DNA of 64,000 nt from Lumbricus terrestris (GCA_949752735.1 OX457052.1:18028649-18092648), one strand, 5' to 3'. Positions 32,871 to 44,617 are shown, counted from the stretch's first letter. Numbers and translations: made by a program. Notes: a model not told the origin generated them from the letters alone.

Positions 32871-33170
32871 CAAGGGCGGATGCAGAAATTTTTTGAAGGG
32901 AGCCAAAGTTTTTTACTTTAAAATTTCGCTGATGTTAGTTAGGCTGAAAAATCTGATGATTTTTTGTCATAATTATGGTCGAAATATCTTGAAAACATAA
33001 AGGCTACCGAATTTCTCAGCCGAAATAGCTGACGGCCTTTTTTAGTCATCTGGTCTTAAAATGTCTTGAAAACAAAAATATTTCCGGTGCCAAAATACTG
33101 ACGACCTTTTTTTAGTCATTTAATCGACGAAATCTCTTCAATATGTACCTTTTCCCCAAGCCAATGCCAA
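32871..33170. mobile_element. Left half of a GGGCGGA MITE split by the LTR retrotransposon
   Basis: It starts CAAGGGCGGATGCAG and carries the family's repeated 'gacgacctttttttagtcat' motif, then stops at the LTR. The right half is 41570-41706. Confidence 0.75.
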
Positions 33171-34619
33171 TGTGACGCGCGGGGGCGCCGCCTGTCCTAC
33201 CGTTTCCACCCCCAAATTAATGGGCTCTACTGTTGCGCGCCCCCTTAAGCGCGGTTGAGGAAAGCTGGGTCCTAGGTCAAAGGTTTTGGTGTCAAGGGTA
33301 GCAGGTTCGAATCCTAACCTAGGGTGTGAGCTTCTCTGGTTACCAAATTCCTCAGGATGGGCCGATATTGGACATATGTCAGCGGTGGCTGTTAAGCTCA
33401 CAACAGCCCCACTAAATGGGTGCTTATCTGGGTTCGATTCCTCAACTTTTCCCCAAGCTCCACCACCCACTTTACCTTCAGCTACCGACTTCACCATTGT
33501 TTCACATTCTTTCTGGCGGGAACTTAATTGGGCTTGCTGCATGGAAACTAGATTCAGCTCTTCGGCTAGACCGATTAAAATGCTACTCTGGCGCTCCATA
33601 AACTGTTCTATTGTAGTCAGTTGCTTCTGTAATACAGCAGGGTCTAAGTCATCAGTATTGTCTGTAGTCCCCAACTCAAGGGTTTCTCTCGGACATATCT
33701 CATCATCCTCCTGTCCTGTCCCTAAGACACTGTCCGTTTCCCCGTCGGAGTCCATTATAATTCGATAGCAGAAATTACTTCACAGTTCTCTATTTAAGTT
33801 TCATTTATTATGGAATCAATCAAGCGACTGTCTGTCGTTCATTAGCAATTATCTACACAGCCGATAAAATAGAAACAATATTAAAGATTCACGATTAAGG
33901 CCCTCCTAAAACGCCTATGTCTCTTGACTAGCTTAAGTTTTATCCGATCAGTTCGCAGACTGACTATTTCACACCTATCAGATCAGTTCACAGACTGAAT
34001 ATACCACAACTAATATTTGCACCAAAATAGAGATACAAGTTTTATCTAATTACACCTAGTTCAGGTTCGAGCTCTATAGATTAGGTTGCTTATACTTCCC
34101 TTTTCCCATTGATATTTTAGGACAGCCGATCCACCGTTTTCCGTCCTGTAGAAAGTTATTGAGTCGTCGGCCGATGCCAGAATTTCTCCGTCGGAAGCGT
34201 ATTGTTAATTTAATCGTTGCCGGAAATCTTCGTAATTGCACATCGATTCACAGGACATCGGAAGAACCTCGTCTTCTACCAGATAAAACTTGCCCGAATC
34301 GAAAATACCATCAATTTCACCACGTTTCACGATTTCCACAAGCGTAGGTGTTACTCGATTGAATTCTGCGGCCCGACTGAAGGTTTGCGCGTTAATTTGC
34401 CGCAAGAGAGCGCTTTTTGGCGCCTAAAACATCGCGTGATGTCTAACCAATCAAAAATCGCCGGTGGTGGAAAGTTCCATTGAAAAATGCATGGGAAGCT
34501 AAATATAGCGATGACCGCATCGATCAGTGCTAAGCATAGCACCCATGAATTCGTAATAGAAATAGCGGCCTTACTTAAGTAAATAAGTAAGGTAGCTTGT
34601 AGCAACCTGGTTCGCTACA
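33171..34619 (-). repeat. 3' LTR
   Basis: Nearly identical to 40117-41565. It contains the silent copy of the gag ORF start (ATG at 33755). A short G-run (plus-strand C-run at 34620-34625) next to it is a weak polypurine tract. Confidence 0.92.
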
Positions 34620-37155
34620 CCCCCCACAACTTACTCTTAAATTTACCAGTACCCTGGTAAATTTAATAATACTTCGGAGCTCGAACCGGATACATAGTAC
34701 CTGTATATCATCTAGCATGCTACAGCTCACAATGTCTCAGAAGTTGCATCAATTGGCATACAAATTTGTACAATGACTGATTATTAGTCAGTCATAAGGG
34801 TTCACATATGCCCAACAACAGCTCTTAACTAATCGAGGTCTTCACACTGACCAGCAAAGTCTTACTAATCTCCTCATTCACATAAACTGTCACAGTTTTT
34901 ATCATTAATACCTGCCATCAGATTACATACATCATATAGCAATGATATCTCGGAAAGGTAAAACATAGCAATGCAGGACATAGCATTTCCAAGACAACTC
35001 AGTAACACAATTGTATAGTCCACATAAAATAACCAATTGAAATCATATCTTCATTTCACGACTAGTGTTATATGCTAGATCCCTCGATACTAAATTATAG
35101 GAGCCTGGTACATTTAAGCGGTAACATTACTGCTTACAACCAACTCGATAGCGTTAAACGAGGAATGGCCAGAACCATGCGGCCTTCCTAATAGTAACAG
35201 CGTTATAACTATCGCCTCCTCATGACTTCCTACCCACGGGGATATCAAATCCAAGATGTCAATCTTATCTTCCATGCCAACTGATTGTTTCGGTCTGTAA
35301 GAAGAAGAGTAATCGTTTAACGTAACCCCATTAACTACACATAATTACAATCACTTAGCTTAACTACTTTTAGCAATTATCCACAATGAAACTTAACTAC
35401 ACACTACCTCCAGCAATTGCACGGAACCCTAGCGAGAGAAAGTCCTCTTAACACATGTAGTCATGTTCCGGCGCCAAATCTTATATTAATCAGTTATTAC
35501 ATTTTTATTAAGCAGTAGCATTATTAGAATTTCACATATAATAATCACAATCAACAAGAATCGCTATAGAAGAATCGATACCTTATACAATTTTATGGTT
35601 ACGATACTATACTAAATCTCAGGTACACAAGAGTCTTAGGCCAAAATCCATTTAAACTTGTCATCACAGCCACAAAATGGGAAATGCATCTTCAAGCACA
35701 CTCAGTCACTCTCATGCATACTACCTTACACTATCTCTCGGACAATGTTTGATTTCCACAAACCATCTTTTCTACTGCAATCCGAAACTAAGGTTCACCC
35801 ATTCACCAAGCCAAACATATACAGCAACTTAAAACTTAAGCTGTGTTTTACAGGCACGCATTCCTTTTACAACAAGCCACTGTTATAGAGATGAAGCAAC
35901 GTCAGATCATAAACCTAGGCTACTAATAATGCATACCAACATGCACACGTTTCAACATTACATCAAGGCTTAGCTACCTGGATCGAAGAAGGAATTACTG
36001 CTCAGTTAAGCATACCCAAGGCATAAAGGATTTATTCCCATATCCTATACTAGTCTATTACATTACAACCCCTGCAGGAAGTAGTCTAAGACTGTACGAA
36101 TTCATCCACAGGCACAGCTTCACCATTGTATGCAATCTCCACTGCCTGCTACAGTGATTCTGCCTCTAAGTCTATAATCCAACTTATCCACTAACTCTCA
36201 GGGCGATGCTTACAATTGGGTGCTCTACTCAACCTTACTACACCATCTAGCACCACATTATCACCAAGTTACTCATTCATCCAATCATACAAGGTTATCC
36301 TTCAATCACCACGCAGAATGCTAATTATTCCTACCATAGCATATTATAATCATTATCTTTTAACTTGCAATCATTATTATGCACATAACATACAAGCACA
36401 AAATTTGCCCTTCTTCGTGGCAACAAGAAGCAATTCAAATATTTAAACCAATTTAGCAACTAAACATTTTATTTCTCTCTAAGGGACTGACACTTAGGCA
36501 TTACACTGTAGCCTATGGGCTTGTACCCTCGCATTACACTGCATTACTTTCGTGTAACTGCTACTAAACACTTACTGTAAACATTTTCACATAGTTACAG
36601 CCAACTAGCTTACATCAGAAAGCACAGCATTTATGCACAAGAAAATAAAACAATGTATTCCCACATCACATAGTTACATATCATCAAAAAGCAAATAAAA
36701 CAGAGAAGATTCTATTCTCCCATCGCTTACTCTCGTCGCCATTACACGACCTGGAGGGATTCTACACGAGACAAGTACAAGTATCTTTACCTGGTTATCT
36801 CTTATTTATCTCATTTCTTTATTATTCATCTCATCTACATAGTTACTTTTATCATCAGAGGACACACATATAATCTGAAATACTTAAGCTACATTTCACA
36901 CTAATAAAACTATGCATTCTCACATAACCTATATCATCATATTACACTTCATTACTGTAATCAACTTTCACATTTTTACACAGTAAGAAAGCACAATATA
37001 TCAACGCACATTAAAAGAAAAATGCAAACCTACATCTCAAGGCCACATATAATATCATCAAAAACACAACTAAAGCAGAGAAGACTCTATTCTCTATTCA
37101 CCTACTTGTCGCCATTACGCGACAGGACCACCCTTTCATATCACATTACATCACA
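34620..37155 (-). other. Non-coding interior of the LTR element
   Basis: AT-rich sequence between the gag-protease stop and the 3' LTR. No frame carries RT, RNase H, integrase or env motifs; only short unrelated open stretches. Confidence 0.7.
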
Positions 37156-40100
37156 TTACGCTTGCCACAGTCTCGCCAGCATTGCGAGTCTGTTTCCTCC
37201 GGTGAGTTTGATCCTCTGGTCGACACCAGACTTTGGGCAGCGAGTGACCATGTAGAGTGCATCTGACTCTTCCACTCGCATTGATTCGACAGATGGCGTC
37301 ACAGGAGGAAGGCAAGTTGCACCCCGGAAGGAACTATTGGGATCGACCCGAGGATGCACATCCGATGGACGTGGGATTCGGGCTGCCACCTCAGCAGGAC
37401 AGAGATTTCCGAAGCGATTGGACTGGACAGCAGTCTTCTTTTGACACGAAGCTTCCGGTTCGAAGGTTTCGGTTTGCACGGCACAGATTTCTTTCGTGAT
37501 TTTCGTCTCTGGCAGCACTGTTCGATTTTCGACATTCGTTTCACAGCTCGTTTCAATGTTCGGAGAATTTCGCAGGTCACAGACAGTTTGTTTCGCTCGC
37601 TGACGCTGTTTCAAACTGTTTTTGCACAGGACATTCAGCCGCAGATTCCAAACAAGGATCCATCCTTTTCCTACATGCCACATGACATTTTCTTTCACCA
37701 TCCAGGAGAGACCGAGGATCAGTTCAGTAACCTGCTCAGTTACCAAGCAAGGAATTTCGAAGGCCTGATCTTCGATTTTCAGTTTCAGTACAGTCTCCCC
37801 CAGTACCCGAATTGCAGACCCATTAGCAGCTTGCAACAGTTGACTGGAGCCTTTGATTTCCGCCGGATCCACTAGCGACGCAGGGCATAATGTCATTTCA
37901 CTGCCAGAGTCTAGCAAAGCTAGTAATTTCTTCCCTCTAATTGTCACGGACAGATAAGCGTCACTGTTTCCTTTTACATGTCTAGCGTTACTCACCCCAG
38001 GTCCTTCAGGTTCATCTTGCTCTCCAGTTGACGAAGAGGTTATTCTGCGAGGACAAACCCGGGCCAAATGTCCAACCTGGTTGCACTCGAAGCAGCGTCG
38101 GTTGTCAGGAGTTGTTCTTCGGTAGTTTTCATTCGGTTTCTGATTCCATCGTTGATTCCGATAGTTTGCGCCTCTCCATGCTGACGAGGTGCGTTGCGGT
38201 TGCCATGGCGGATAGTGTCTTTCGGTTGATGGAGTATTTAGCAAGCAGTCCATTCTGTCACTCAATTGCTTTAATTGACGGGCGATGTCTTCGCGAAATT
38301 CTTTCGTATCACAATCTTCCGTTTCATTACTTTCCTTCACAATTTTGACTCGGCCTGGACGTCGTTCTTGGCGGTCCATGCCATCTTCATCAGCTCTGCG
38401 GTAGCCTTCCAGTCTCATGGCCGTTTTGTATGCATTGTCTAGGGTGACCGGTTCCCTCTCTCTCACTTTTAAGGCTAGCTCTTTATCTCGTAAGGCATCA
38501 AGGAAAGCTTTGATCGCTATAGTTTCACTGTGTGTTGACCTCGGTCCTGGAAATGCCAGAATCATTAATCGTCTTATGTCTTGGACTAAGGAACCCAGAT
38601 CTTCTCCTACCTTCTGTGTGCGAGCACTTAGTTGAGTCTGGTACAAAACCGTTTGGTCAGTGCTCCCATGTCTTAGCCTCAACCTGTCCATCAGGTCGGC
38701 GCATGTGGTGATTGTGTCAGAGTCAAATTCATAGAGAAGTTGATCTACAGGTTCGACCAGTGCGCAGGTCAGTTGTGCTAGTTTTTCGTCTTCTGTCCAT
38801 CGATTGTTCTTGGAACACACCTCAAATTTTTTTAGGAACACCTCTACCGACGTTTTTCCATTATAATGACCTAGCTTCATGTGCGATCTCACCTTCTCCC
38901 TTGTTGAGTCGGCAGCTTCTTCTTGTTCTGTGTTGGTTGATGGAGTTGCATGACCACCAGTTGATGCTCGACTTTCAGCAGCAACTTGCACTGCTGGGAA
39001 AGACTGACTGACTGTCTTTCCTTCAGCTGTTTTCAGACAGTTATCTTGACAGTTCACACTGGCTGAACTGAGCTTTTCTGACGATGGATGCAGTTGCATG
39101 ACCTTGACAGAGTTTTCCAGAACTGTGTTCGTCATGGGCCACGGTTGCATCTGGATCGGAAGAGAAACTGCTTCCGCGTAGACAGGGAAGGCTGGAACAG
39201 GTGGAACCATCTTCTGACTGTATGGCGCATACATGGGCTGACCTGTTGCCCAATGTATGTATTCATTGCTGTGCGTGACTCGAGTTTCCGACGACAGGGA
39301 CACCATGGACATGATCGGTCGACTCGGAGCAGATGTGTACGCGAACATCTGAGGAACTGATGCGAAGACTGGAAGGATTCTTCCGGGTTCTGTTTTAGAC
39401 TCGCAGAACAGGACATCAGAAGCAGCAGAGGTGACTGAAGCGGTCATTTGTGACAGCATGTTGCTCGGTGACCGGAATTTTTCTGTTTCAGGAACCGACG
39501 AGGGGGGGAAGGTGGCAGCCCATGGGGTAGCAGTCGCTGATGACCGGTGAGGATGTGCATCCCATGTTCCCACGTGGTCGTCGCTCAGCAACGAAGAATC
39601 CCCCGATTTTCCATCTGAAACTACAAGTCTAGGATTAGCACAAATTCTACCCTCGTTTTGTTCTACCCTTAACGCTTTTGGTTCGAGTTCAACTCTATGT
39701 AGGGATCGCACATCAGTGATTTCTGAATCATCGTTTTCAGATTTATTTTCGATTCCCATTCTAACTAATTTATCATCTTTTCGACGCATGTAATTTTCAA
39801 AGTCAAAATCTCTATACAAAACATTTGTATCATAATAATACATTGCTTGACCATGCAACATGTCAGTTGTATTTACTCTTTGACCTTGACCTTGTAAATC
39901 ATTTACCTTTTGACCTTGACCTTGTAAATCCTTTGGTCTAGCACCAAAGTATTTCATCTGTACATCCATTCTTCTTGGATCATCTTGTGAAAAATTTTCT
40001 TTTCCATTTTCCACTTCTTCCCATAAATCTTCTGCTCTACTAAATCTGGGATCCATTATTATTTTACCCTCTGACCCATGACCTTTTGTAGCTTCATCCC

Positions 40101-40701
40101 ACTTGCTGGAACCAATTGTGACGCGCGGGGGCGCCGCCTGTCCTACCGTTTCCACCCCCAAATTAATGGGCTCTACTGTTGCGCGCCCCCTTAAGCGCGG
40201 TTGAGGAAAGCTGGGTCCTAGGTCAAAGGTTTTGGTGTCAAGGGTAGCAGGTTCGAATCCTAACCTAGGGTGTGAGCTTCTCTGGTTACCAAATTCCTCA
40301 GGATGGGCCGATATTGGACATATGTCAGCGGTGGCTGTTAAGCTCACAACAGCCCCACTAAATGGGTGCTTATCTGGGTTCGATTCCTCAACTTTTCCCC
40401 AAGCTCCACCACCCACTTTACCTTCAGCTACCGACTTCACCATTGTTTCACATTCTTTCTGGCGGGAACTTAATTGGGCTTGCTGCATGGAAACTAGATT
40501 CAGCTCTTCGGCTAGACCGATTAAAATGCTACTCTGGCGCTCCATAAACTGTTCTATTGTAGTCAGTTGCTTCTGTAATACAGCAGGGTCTAAGTCATCA
40601 GTATTGTCTGTAGTCCCCAACTCAAGGGTTTCTCTCGGACATATCTCATCATCCTCCTGTCCTGTCCCTAAGACACTGTCCGTTTCCCCGTCGGAGTCCA
40701 T
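37156..40701 (-). CDS. Gag-protease polyprotein of the LTR element
   Basis: 1181 codons, ATG at 40701-40699, stop at 37158-37156. About 195 N-terminal residues are encoded by the 5' LTR itself and the frame crosses into the interior. The Gag capsid-like region is at about residues 607-767 (starts MKLGHYNGKTS, includes LDALRDKEL). The CCHC zinc knuckle, CFECNQVGHLARVC, is near residue 868. The retropepsin-like protease active site, LLALLDSGSEMTL, is near 931, with LGLSW downstream. The protein ends about 150 residues after the protease, where related elements would continue into pol. It is intact, so it may still make particles and use pol from relatives. Confidence 0.9.
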   Translation of the reverse strand: MDSDGETDSVLGTGQEDDEICPRETLELGTTDNTDDLDPAVLQKQLTTIEQFMERQSSILIGLAEELNLVSMQQAQLSSRQKECETMVKSVAEGKVGGGAWGKVEESNPDKHPFSGAVVSLTATADICPISAHPEEFGNQRSSHPRLGFEPATLDTKTFDLGPSFPQPRLRGRATVEPINLGVETVGQAAPPRVTIGSSKWDEATKGHGSEGKIIMDPRFSRAEDLWEEVENGKENFSQDDPRRMDVQMKYFGARPKDLQGQGQKVNDLQGQGQRVNTTDMLHGQAMYYYDTNVLYRDFDFENYMRRKDDKLVRMGIENKSENDDSEITDVRSLHRVELEPKALRVEQNEGRICANPRLVVSDGKSGDSSLLSDDHVGTWDAHPHRSSATATPWAATFPPSSVPETEKFRSPSNMLSQMTASVTSAASDVLFCESKTEPGRILPVFASVPQMFAYTSAPSRPIMSMVSLSSETRVTHSNEYIHWATGQPMYAPYSQKMVPPVPAFPVYAEAVSLPIQMQPWPMTNTVLENSVKVMQLHPSSEKLSSASVNCQDNCLKTAEGKTVSQSFPAVQVAAESRASTGGHATPSTNTEQEEAADSTREKVRSHMKLGHYNGKTSVEVFLKKFEVCSKNNRWTEDEKLAQLTCALVEPVDQLLYEFDSDTITTCADLMDRLRLRHGSTDQTVLYQTQLSARTQKVGEDLGSLVQDIRRLMILAFPGPRSTHSETIAIKAFLDALRDKELALKVREREPVTLDNAYKTAMRLEGYRRADEDGMDRQERRPGRVKIVKESNETEDCDTKEFREDIARQLKQLSDRMDCLLNTPSTERHYPPWQPQRTSSAWRGANYRNQRWNQKPNENYRRTTPDNRRCFECNQVGHLARVCPRRITSSSTGEQDEPEGPGVSNARHVKGNSDAYLSVTIRGKKLLALLDSGSEMTLCPASLVDPAEIKGSSQLLQAANGSAIRVLGETVLKLKIEDQAFEIPCLVTEQVTELILGLSWMVKENVMWHVGKGWILVWNLRLNVLCKNSLKQRQRAKQTVCDLRNSPNIETSCETNVENRTVLPETKITKEICAVQTETFEPEASCQKKTAVQSNRFGNLCPAEVAARIPRPSDVHPRVDPNSSFRGATCLPPVTPSVESMRVEESDALYMVTRCPKSGVDQRIKLTGGNRLAMLARLWQA

Positions 40702-41565
40702 TATAATTCGATAGCAGAAATTACTTCACAGTTCTCTATTTAAGTTTCATTTATTATGGAATCAATCAAGCGACTGTCTGTCGTTCATTAGCAATTATCT
40801 ACACAGCCGATAAAATAGAAACAATATTAAAGATTCACGATTAAGGCCCTCCTAAAACGCCTATGTCTCTTGACTAGCTTAAGTTTTATCCGATCAGTTC
40901 GCAGACTGACTATTTCACACCTATCAGATCAGTTCACAGACTGAATATACCACAACTAATATTTGCACCAAAATAGAGATACAAGTTTTATCTAATTACA
41001 CCTAGTTCAGGTTCGAGCTCTATAGATTAGGTTGCTTATACTTCCCTTTTCCCATTGATATTTTAGGACAGCCGATCCACCGTTTTCCGTCCTGTAGAAA
41101 GTTATTGAGTCGTCGGCCGATGCCAGAATTTCTCCGTCGGAAGCGTATTATTAATTTAATCGTTGCCGGAAATCTTCGTAATTGCACATCGATTCACAGG
41201 ACATCGGAAGAACCTCGTCTTCTACCAGATAAAACTTGCCCGAATCGAAAATACCATCAATTTCACCACGTTTCACGATTTCCACAAGCGTAGGTGTTAC
41301 TCGATTGAATTCTGCGGCCCGACTGAAGGTTTGCGCGTTAATTTGCCGCAAGAGAGCGCTTTTTGGCGCCTAAAACATCGCGTGATGTCTAACCAATCAA
41401 AAATCGCCGGTGGTGGAAAGTTCCATTGAAAAATGCTTGGGAAGCTAAATATAGCGATGACCGCATCGATCAGTGCTAAGCATAGCACCCATGAATTCGT
41501 AATAGAAATAGCGGCCTTACTTAAGTAAATAAGTAAGGTAGCTTGTAGCAACCTGGTTCGCTACA
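40117..41565 (-). repeat. 5' LTR
   Basis: Boundary TGTAGCG...CGTCACA on the - strand. The last 585 bases are coding. Just inside is TGGTTCCAGCAAGTGGGA, a candidate primer-binding site that looks complementary to a tRNA-Leu-like 3' end. Confidence 0.9.
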
Positions 41566-41569
41566 CCAA

Positions 41570-41706
41570 TAAATTAGTTTTTAGTCGTATACTACATTTC
41601 CCGCTGCATTGATTGAAAGCTTGTTGAAACCTGATGGGGCACACGTCCTATGCACATTTCTGATAGGGCCCATGGTTGGATTGCCCTCCCCCTGGACCCA
41701 CCCCTG
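41570..41706. mobile_element. Right half of the split GGGCGGA MITE
   Basis: It ends ccccctggacccacccctg, like the copy ending at 25439. It completes the element that begins at 32871. Confidence 0.7.
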
Positions 41707-41784
41707 AGTTTTGAATCATATAGTCATAATATATGATCTTTTAGAATTTCACATTGAATTTGTGATTGTGTTCGTTAAATAACA

Positions 41785-41893
41785 GTGGGAAATGGCAACG
41801 GGCGGAGACGTGAAGCACCCGAAAGATTTCGTTTCCTCTTTTGCGTCCTATGTATCAGCATTGCTCTGCTCATTCCTTTCAGCTCTTCGACAG
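41785..41893 (+). CDS. Gene 2: candidate leader (signal-peptide) exon
   Basis: Donor cgacag|gttggc, phase 1. The frame has a basic n-region (GRRREAPERFR) and a hydrophobic core (FLFCVLCISIALLIPFSSS). It is colinear with the gene 1 leader at 9882-9982. An acceptor-like aataacag precedes it and no in-frame ATG is present. The overlapping ATG frame (from 41792) gives phase 0. The start therefore remains open. Confidence 0.5.
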
Positions 41894-41922
41894 GTTGGCT
41901 AGAAGATGATTTGCTGGTCTGT

Positions 41923-41924
<2 letters not shown>

Positions 41925-42005
<81 letters not shown>
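41925..42005. repeat. (ATC)n microsatellite
   Basis: About 80 bp of perfect ATC, 30 bp after the leader exon donor. Confidence 0.95.
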
Positions 42006-42208
42006 AATGCGACTTTTAACGCGATGAAAGCACTGAGAGAGAGAAAAGAAGTCGTAGGCTACTGCCCAGCTGTGCATTGCATTTTTATGCTATGCTTATT
42101 GTACTTTTATGCTATGCTTATTGTGTTGCTATTATCTAGCACAACGAATAATAAATAGAAATCTTTGTGAAAATTACCTGTACGAGGAGTAGAATTAGGT
42201 TGGCTCCC

Positions 42209-42285
42209 ATGTGATGCAACATCTTTTAGGCACCTTGTTTGGAAGTAATTTTATTGGACCGAGCTTTATCAATCGGGGATCCTCA
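42209..42285. repeat. Duplicated intron segment, copy 1
   Basis: Resembles 43325-43400 (tgatgcaac-tcttt-agg, gagctttat-atcgg). The two copies flank exon A5. Confidence 0.55.
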
Positions 42286-42510
42286 GTGGCCGAGTGGGTT
42301 AGCAGCCCGCTCGCCGCGCCGGCGGCCCGGGTTCGATTCCCGGTCGGTCGGTTTATCAGAGATTAATTTCTCGGATCTTTACTGCGGGTGGCTCGGTCGC
42401 AATATAAACGTGGAGTAGCGGTGGTGAAGGATCTCACCCTCAGGGTCGAAGCCATAACACAGCCGCTATATAAATATGCGATTACATTTACATTTTACAT
42501 TTATATATAA
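42281..42510 (+). mobile_element. tRNA-derived SINE, second family
   Basis: A-box tggccgagtgggttagcagc and B-box gggttcgattcccgg at tRNA spacing, then a body ending gccgctatataaatatgcga and an acattt tail. It is not a functional tRNA, since the flanks do not form an acceptor stem. Confidence 0.7.
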
Positions 42511-42920
42511 ATATAGCCTATATTGTATATATAATATAATGGCTCTAGCCTCTATATTATAGAGGCTAGAGCCATTATCAATGAAGCTAACTCAGAATGA
42601 TTTGAGACGTTGATGAGCATAAGGGCAGCCATATATAGGCCGATGGATCACTATGTTGGCGGATGCCAGCAACCTCTCAGATAAATTCCAGAAGACAAAA
42701 CGAGTGAAGTGTTCAAGCTGTTTTATGTCTTTTCCGAATGAACAAATGCAAAGCTTCATTCTGCATGATGAACACAAACAGGTTTGGGTGCAAGCCTATA
42801 TAATTATCCTGTTTCAAGTCAAACGGAGCACTCCAATGCGAGCACAATGGTTTCATAGAGTAGCCTACTAGTGTATTTGGTTGAAAAGTTCTGCGCAATC
42901 ATGAAACTCTCTCTTATACA

Positions 42921-43013
42921 CACAGTAGCCATTTTTATTATTTTCCTCAAACACACAGTAGCCATTTTTATTATTTTCCTCATACACACAGTAGCCATTT
43001 TTATTATTTTTAG
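42921..43013 (+). repeat. 33-bp tandem repeat forming the 3' splice site of A5
   Basis: Three units of cacagtagccatttttatta plus ttttcct..., starting at 42921, 42954 and 42987. The last unit ends in the acceptor ttttag at 43008-43013. Confidence 0.9.
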
Positions 43014-43268
43014 GCCCAGATATGTGTTTGCCGCGCTGCTGGAAAAACGAAACGTCAGATGTGCAATTCAAGGATGGAGATTATATGAAGAAAATCGTAG
43101 CTGAAAACGAATGCAAGGATTGGTGTTTTAGCAACGAAACGTGCGTCGGTGCATACTGGGGATTTAGCCCCGCTTTGAAACTGGTGGGCTGCTGGCTTCA
43201 ACTTTCCTCCAAGGCAGCGTCTGAATCTTTAACGAATGCCACACACTGGAGTTTGTCAGACTGCACAG
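43014..43268 (+). CDS. Gene 2 exon A5: type-A PAN-like domain
   Basis: Acceptor atttttag, donor cacag|gtattc, phase 1-1, 85 codons. DMCLPRCWKNETSD, ECKDWCFSNETCVGAYWG, GCWLQLSS, WSLSDCTG. Seven cysteines. The terminal SNCTG is SDCTG, losing that sequon, but NET (twice) and NAT are gained. Confidence 0.88.
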
Positions 43269-43660
43269 GTATTCACTTATTTTGAAATCAATTCATGTCT
43301 AAGACTCACTTTATGATCTGTAATAGTATGATGCAACGTCTTTTGAGGTGCTTGGTTTGGAAATACCATCGTTCGATTGAGCTTTATTGATCGGTTATGC
43401 TCTTCCAGGATGAGAATTGAGGGGTTTGAGGGGGTTCAACCTTAGTCTTTCCCATATAAAGTCTGATGAAAATAATGTCCCCTTTAATCGAAGTCCGCCA
43501 GCTGAAGAGATTTTCTTGCTGAAATGGGAGCTGGATTGATGAAAAAATAAGTGAAAATTGCATAGTGATGAATAATAATGGCTTAATACACAACTTGTCT
43601 GCCTCACTTCCGTTCGCTGAAGGACAGTGAAGGACCACTTGCAAACTGTCCCTTTTGGCC

Positions 43661-43715
43661 GTGCTGTATTCGGGAGCACCTCTGAGTAGTTTTGTTTTGA
43701 AGAGGTGCTATAATC
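43661..43715 (+). mobile_element. SINE/LINE tail fragment
   Basis: gggagcacctctgagtag then gaagaggtgctataat matches the shared retroposon tail. Confidence 0.6.
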
Positions 43716-43718
43716 AAT

Positions 43719-44034
43719 AGGCCAAAGCTGTGTATGAATAGGCCAAAGCTATGTATGAATAAGCCAAGGCTATGTATGAATAGGCCAACGTCTATGTATA
43801 ATAGGCCACAGCTATTTATGAATAGGCCAAAGCTATGCATGAATAGGCCAAAGCTATGTATGAATAGGCCAAAGCTATGTATGAATAGGCCAAAGCTATG
43901 TATGAGTAGGCCAAAGTTATGTATGAATAGGCCAAAGCTATGTATAAATAGGACAAAGCTGTGTATGAATAGGCCAAAGCTATGTATCAATAGGCCAAAG
44001 CTATGTATGAATAGGCCAAAGCTATGTATGAATA
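43719..44034. repeat. 21-bp minisatellite, ~15 units
   Basis: Unit aataggccaaagctatgtatg, in the A5-B5 intron. The 21-bp period keeps frames open on both strands, producing spurious repetitive proteins. Confidence 0.95.
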
Positions 44035-44617
44035 GATCACTCCTTTGGGACCGTTGCATTTGCGCATGCGAACAAGGTCACATTTACGCGCTGTCATTGG
44101 CCGAAAGTCCAGTTTAATTTTGACTTCATTCTCCACGACTCTAGACAAAATTGTCTGAATACAACCATAACGATAACCATAACCAATTTTTCATTAAAAT
44201 CAAAAATAAAACAGCCTAACAGATTAATATTAAAACAATACGATGTTGGCTAAAAGGGTCTGCGCCCCCGGGTAACAAGGCTCACCCTACAATAAACATT
44301 TAATTAAATAGTGAAAAGATGGTAATCAGGATGTAGCCTATATCCAACTGAAAGTTTACGTTTAAATACACAGAGAAAAGTTTTGCACAACGAAAGGTTA
44401 ACTAGTTAGCTAATGTGTACACGAGGCACATTTAACTAATAATTATTTACTAATAACTATTATTTATTAATAATAATTATTTATTAACAATTATTAATAA
44501 TGATGGCTCACTGTAACAAATTATTTATTGTAAAGTGCGATTGCCACTTTAGTTGAAGATGAAAACTAGTGCAGGGTTATCACAAAGTTACATGATACTT
44601 TACTTTTACCACCACAG

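Larger units (their letters stand above)
33171..41565 (-). mobile_element. LTR retrotransposon (Ty3/gypsy-like, pol-less), 8.4 kb
   Basis: Two 1449-bp direct LTRs (33171-34619, 40117-41565) start TG and end CA, with candidate 4-bp target duplication CCAA on both sides. Only two LTR mismatches were noticed, so it is a recent insertion. On the - strand the 5' LTR is at the right. A gag-protease ORF is the only coding region. From its stop to the 3' LTR there is about 2.5 kb with no RT, RNase H or integrase. Confidence 0.92.

Noticed and set aside
37156..40701. Host protein-coding gene
   Set aside because: CCHC knuckle, DSGS protease and flanking LTRs show it is the retrotransposon polyprotein.
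42290..42360. Possible tRNA gene
   Set aside because: A and B boxes are present, but no paired acceptor stem and the sequence continues as a SINE body. The same applies to the other tRNA-like heads.
43604..44117. Repetitive frames with RPKLCMN- or GLFIHSF-like units
   Set aside because: The 21-bp minisatellite keeps frames open; no splice or start context.
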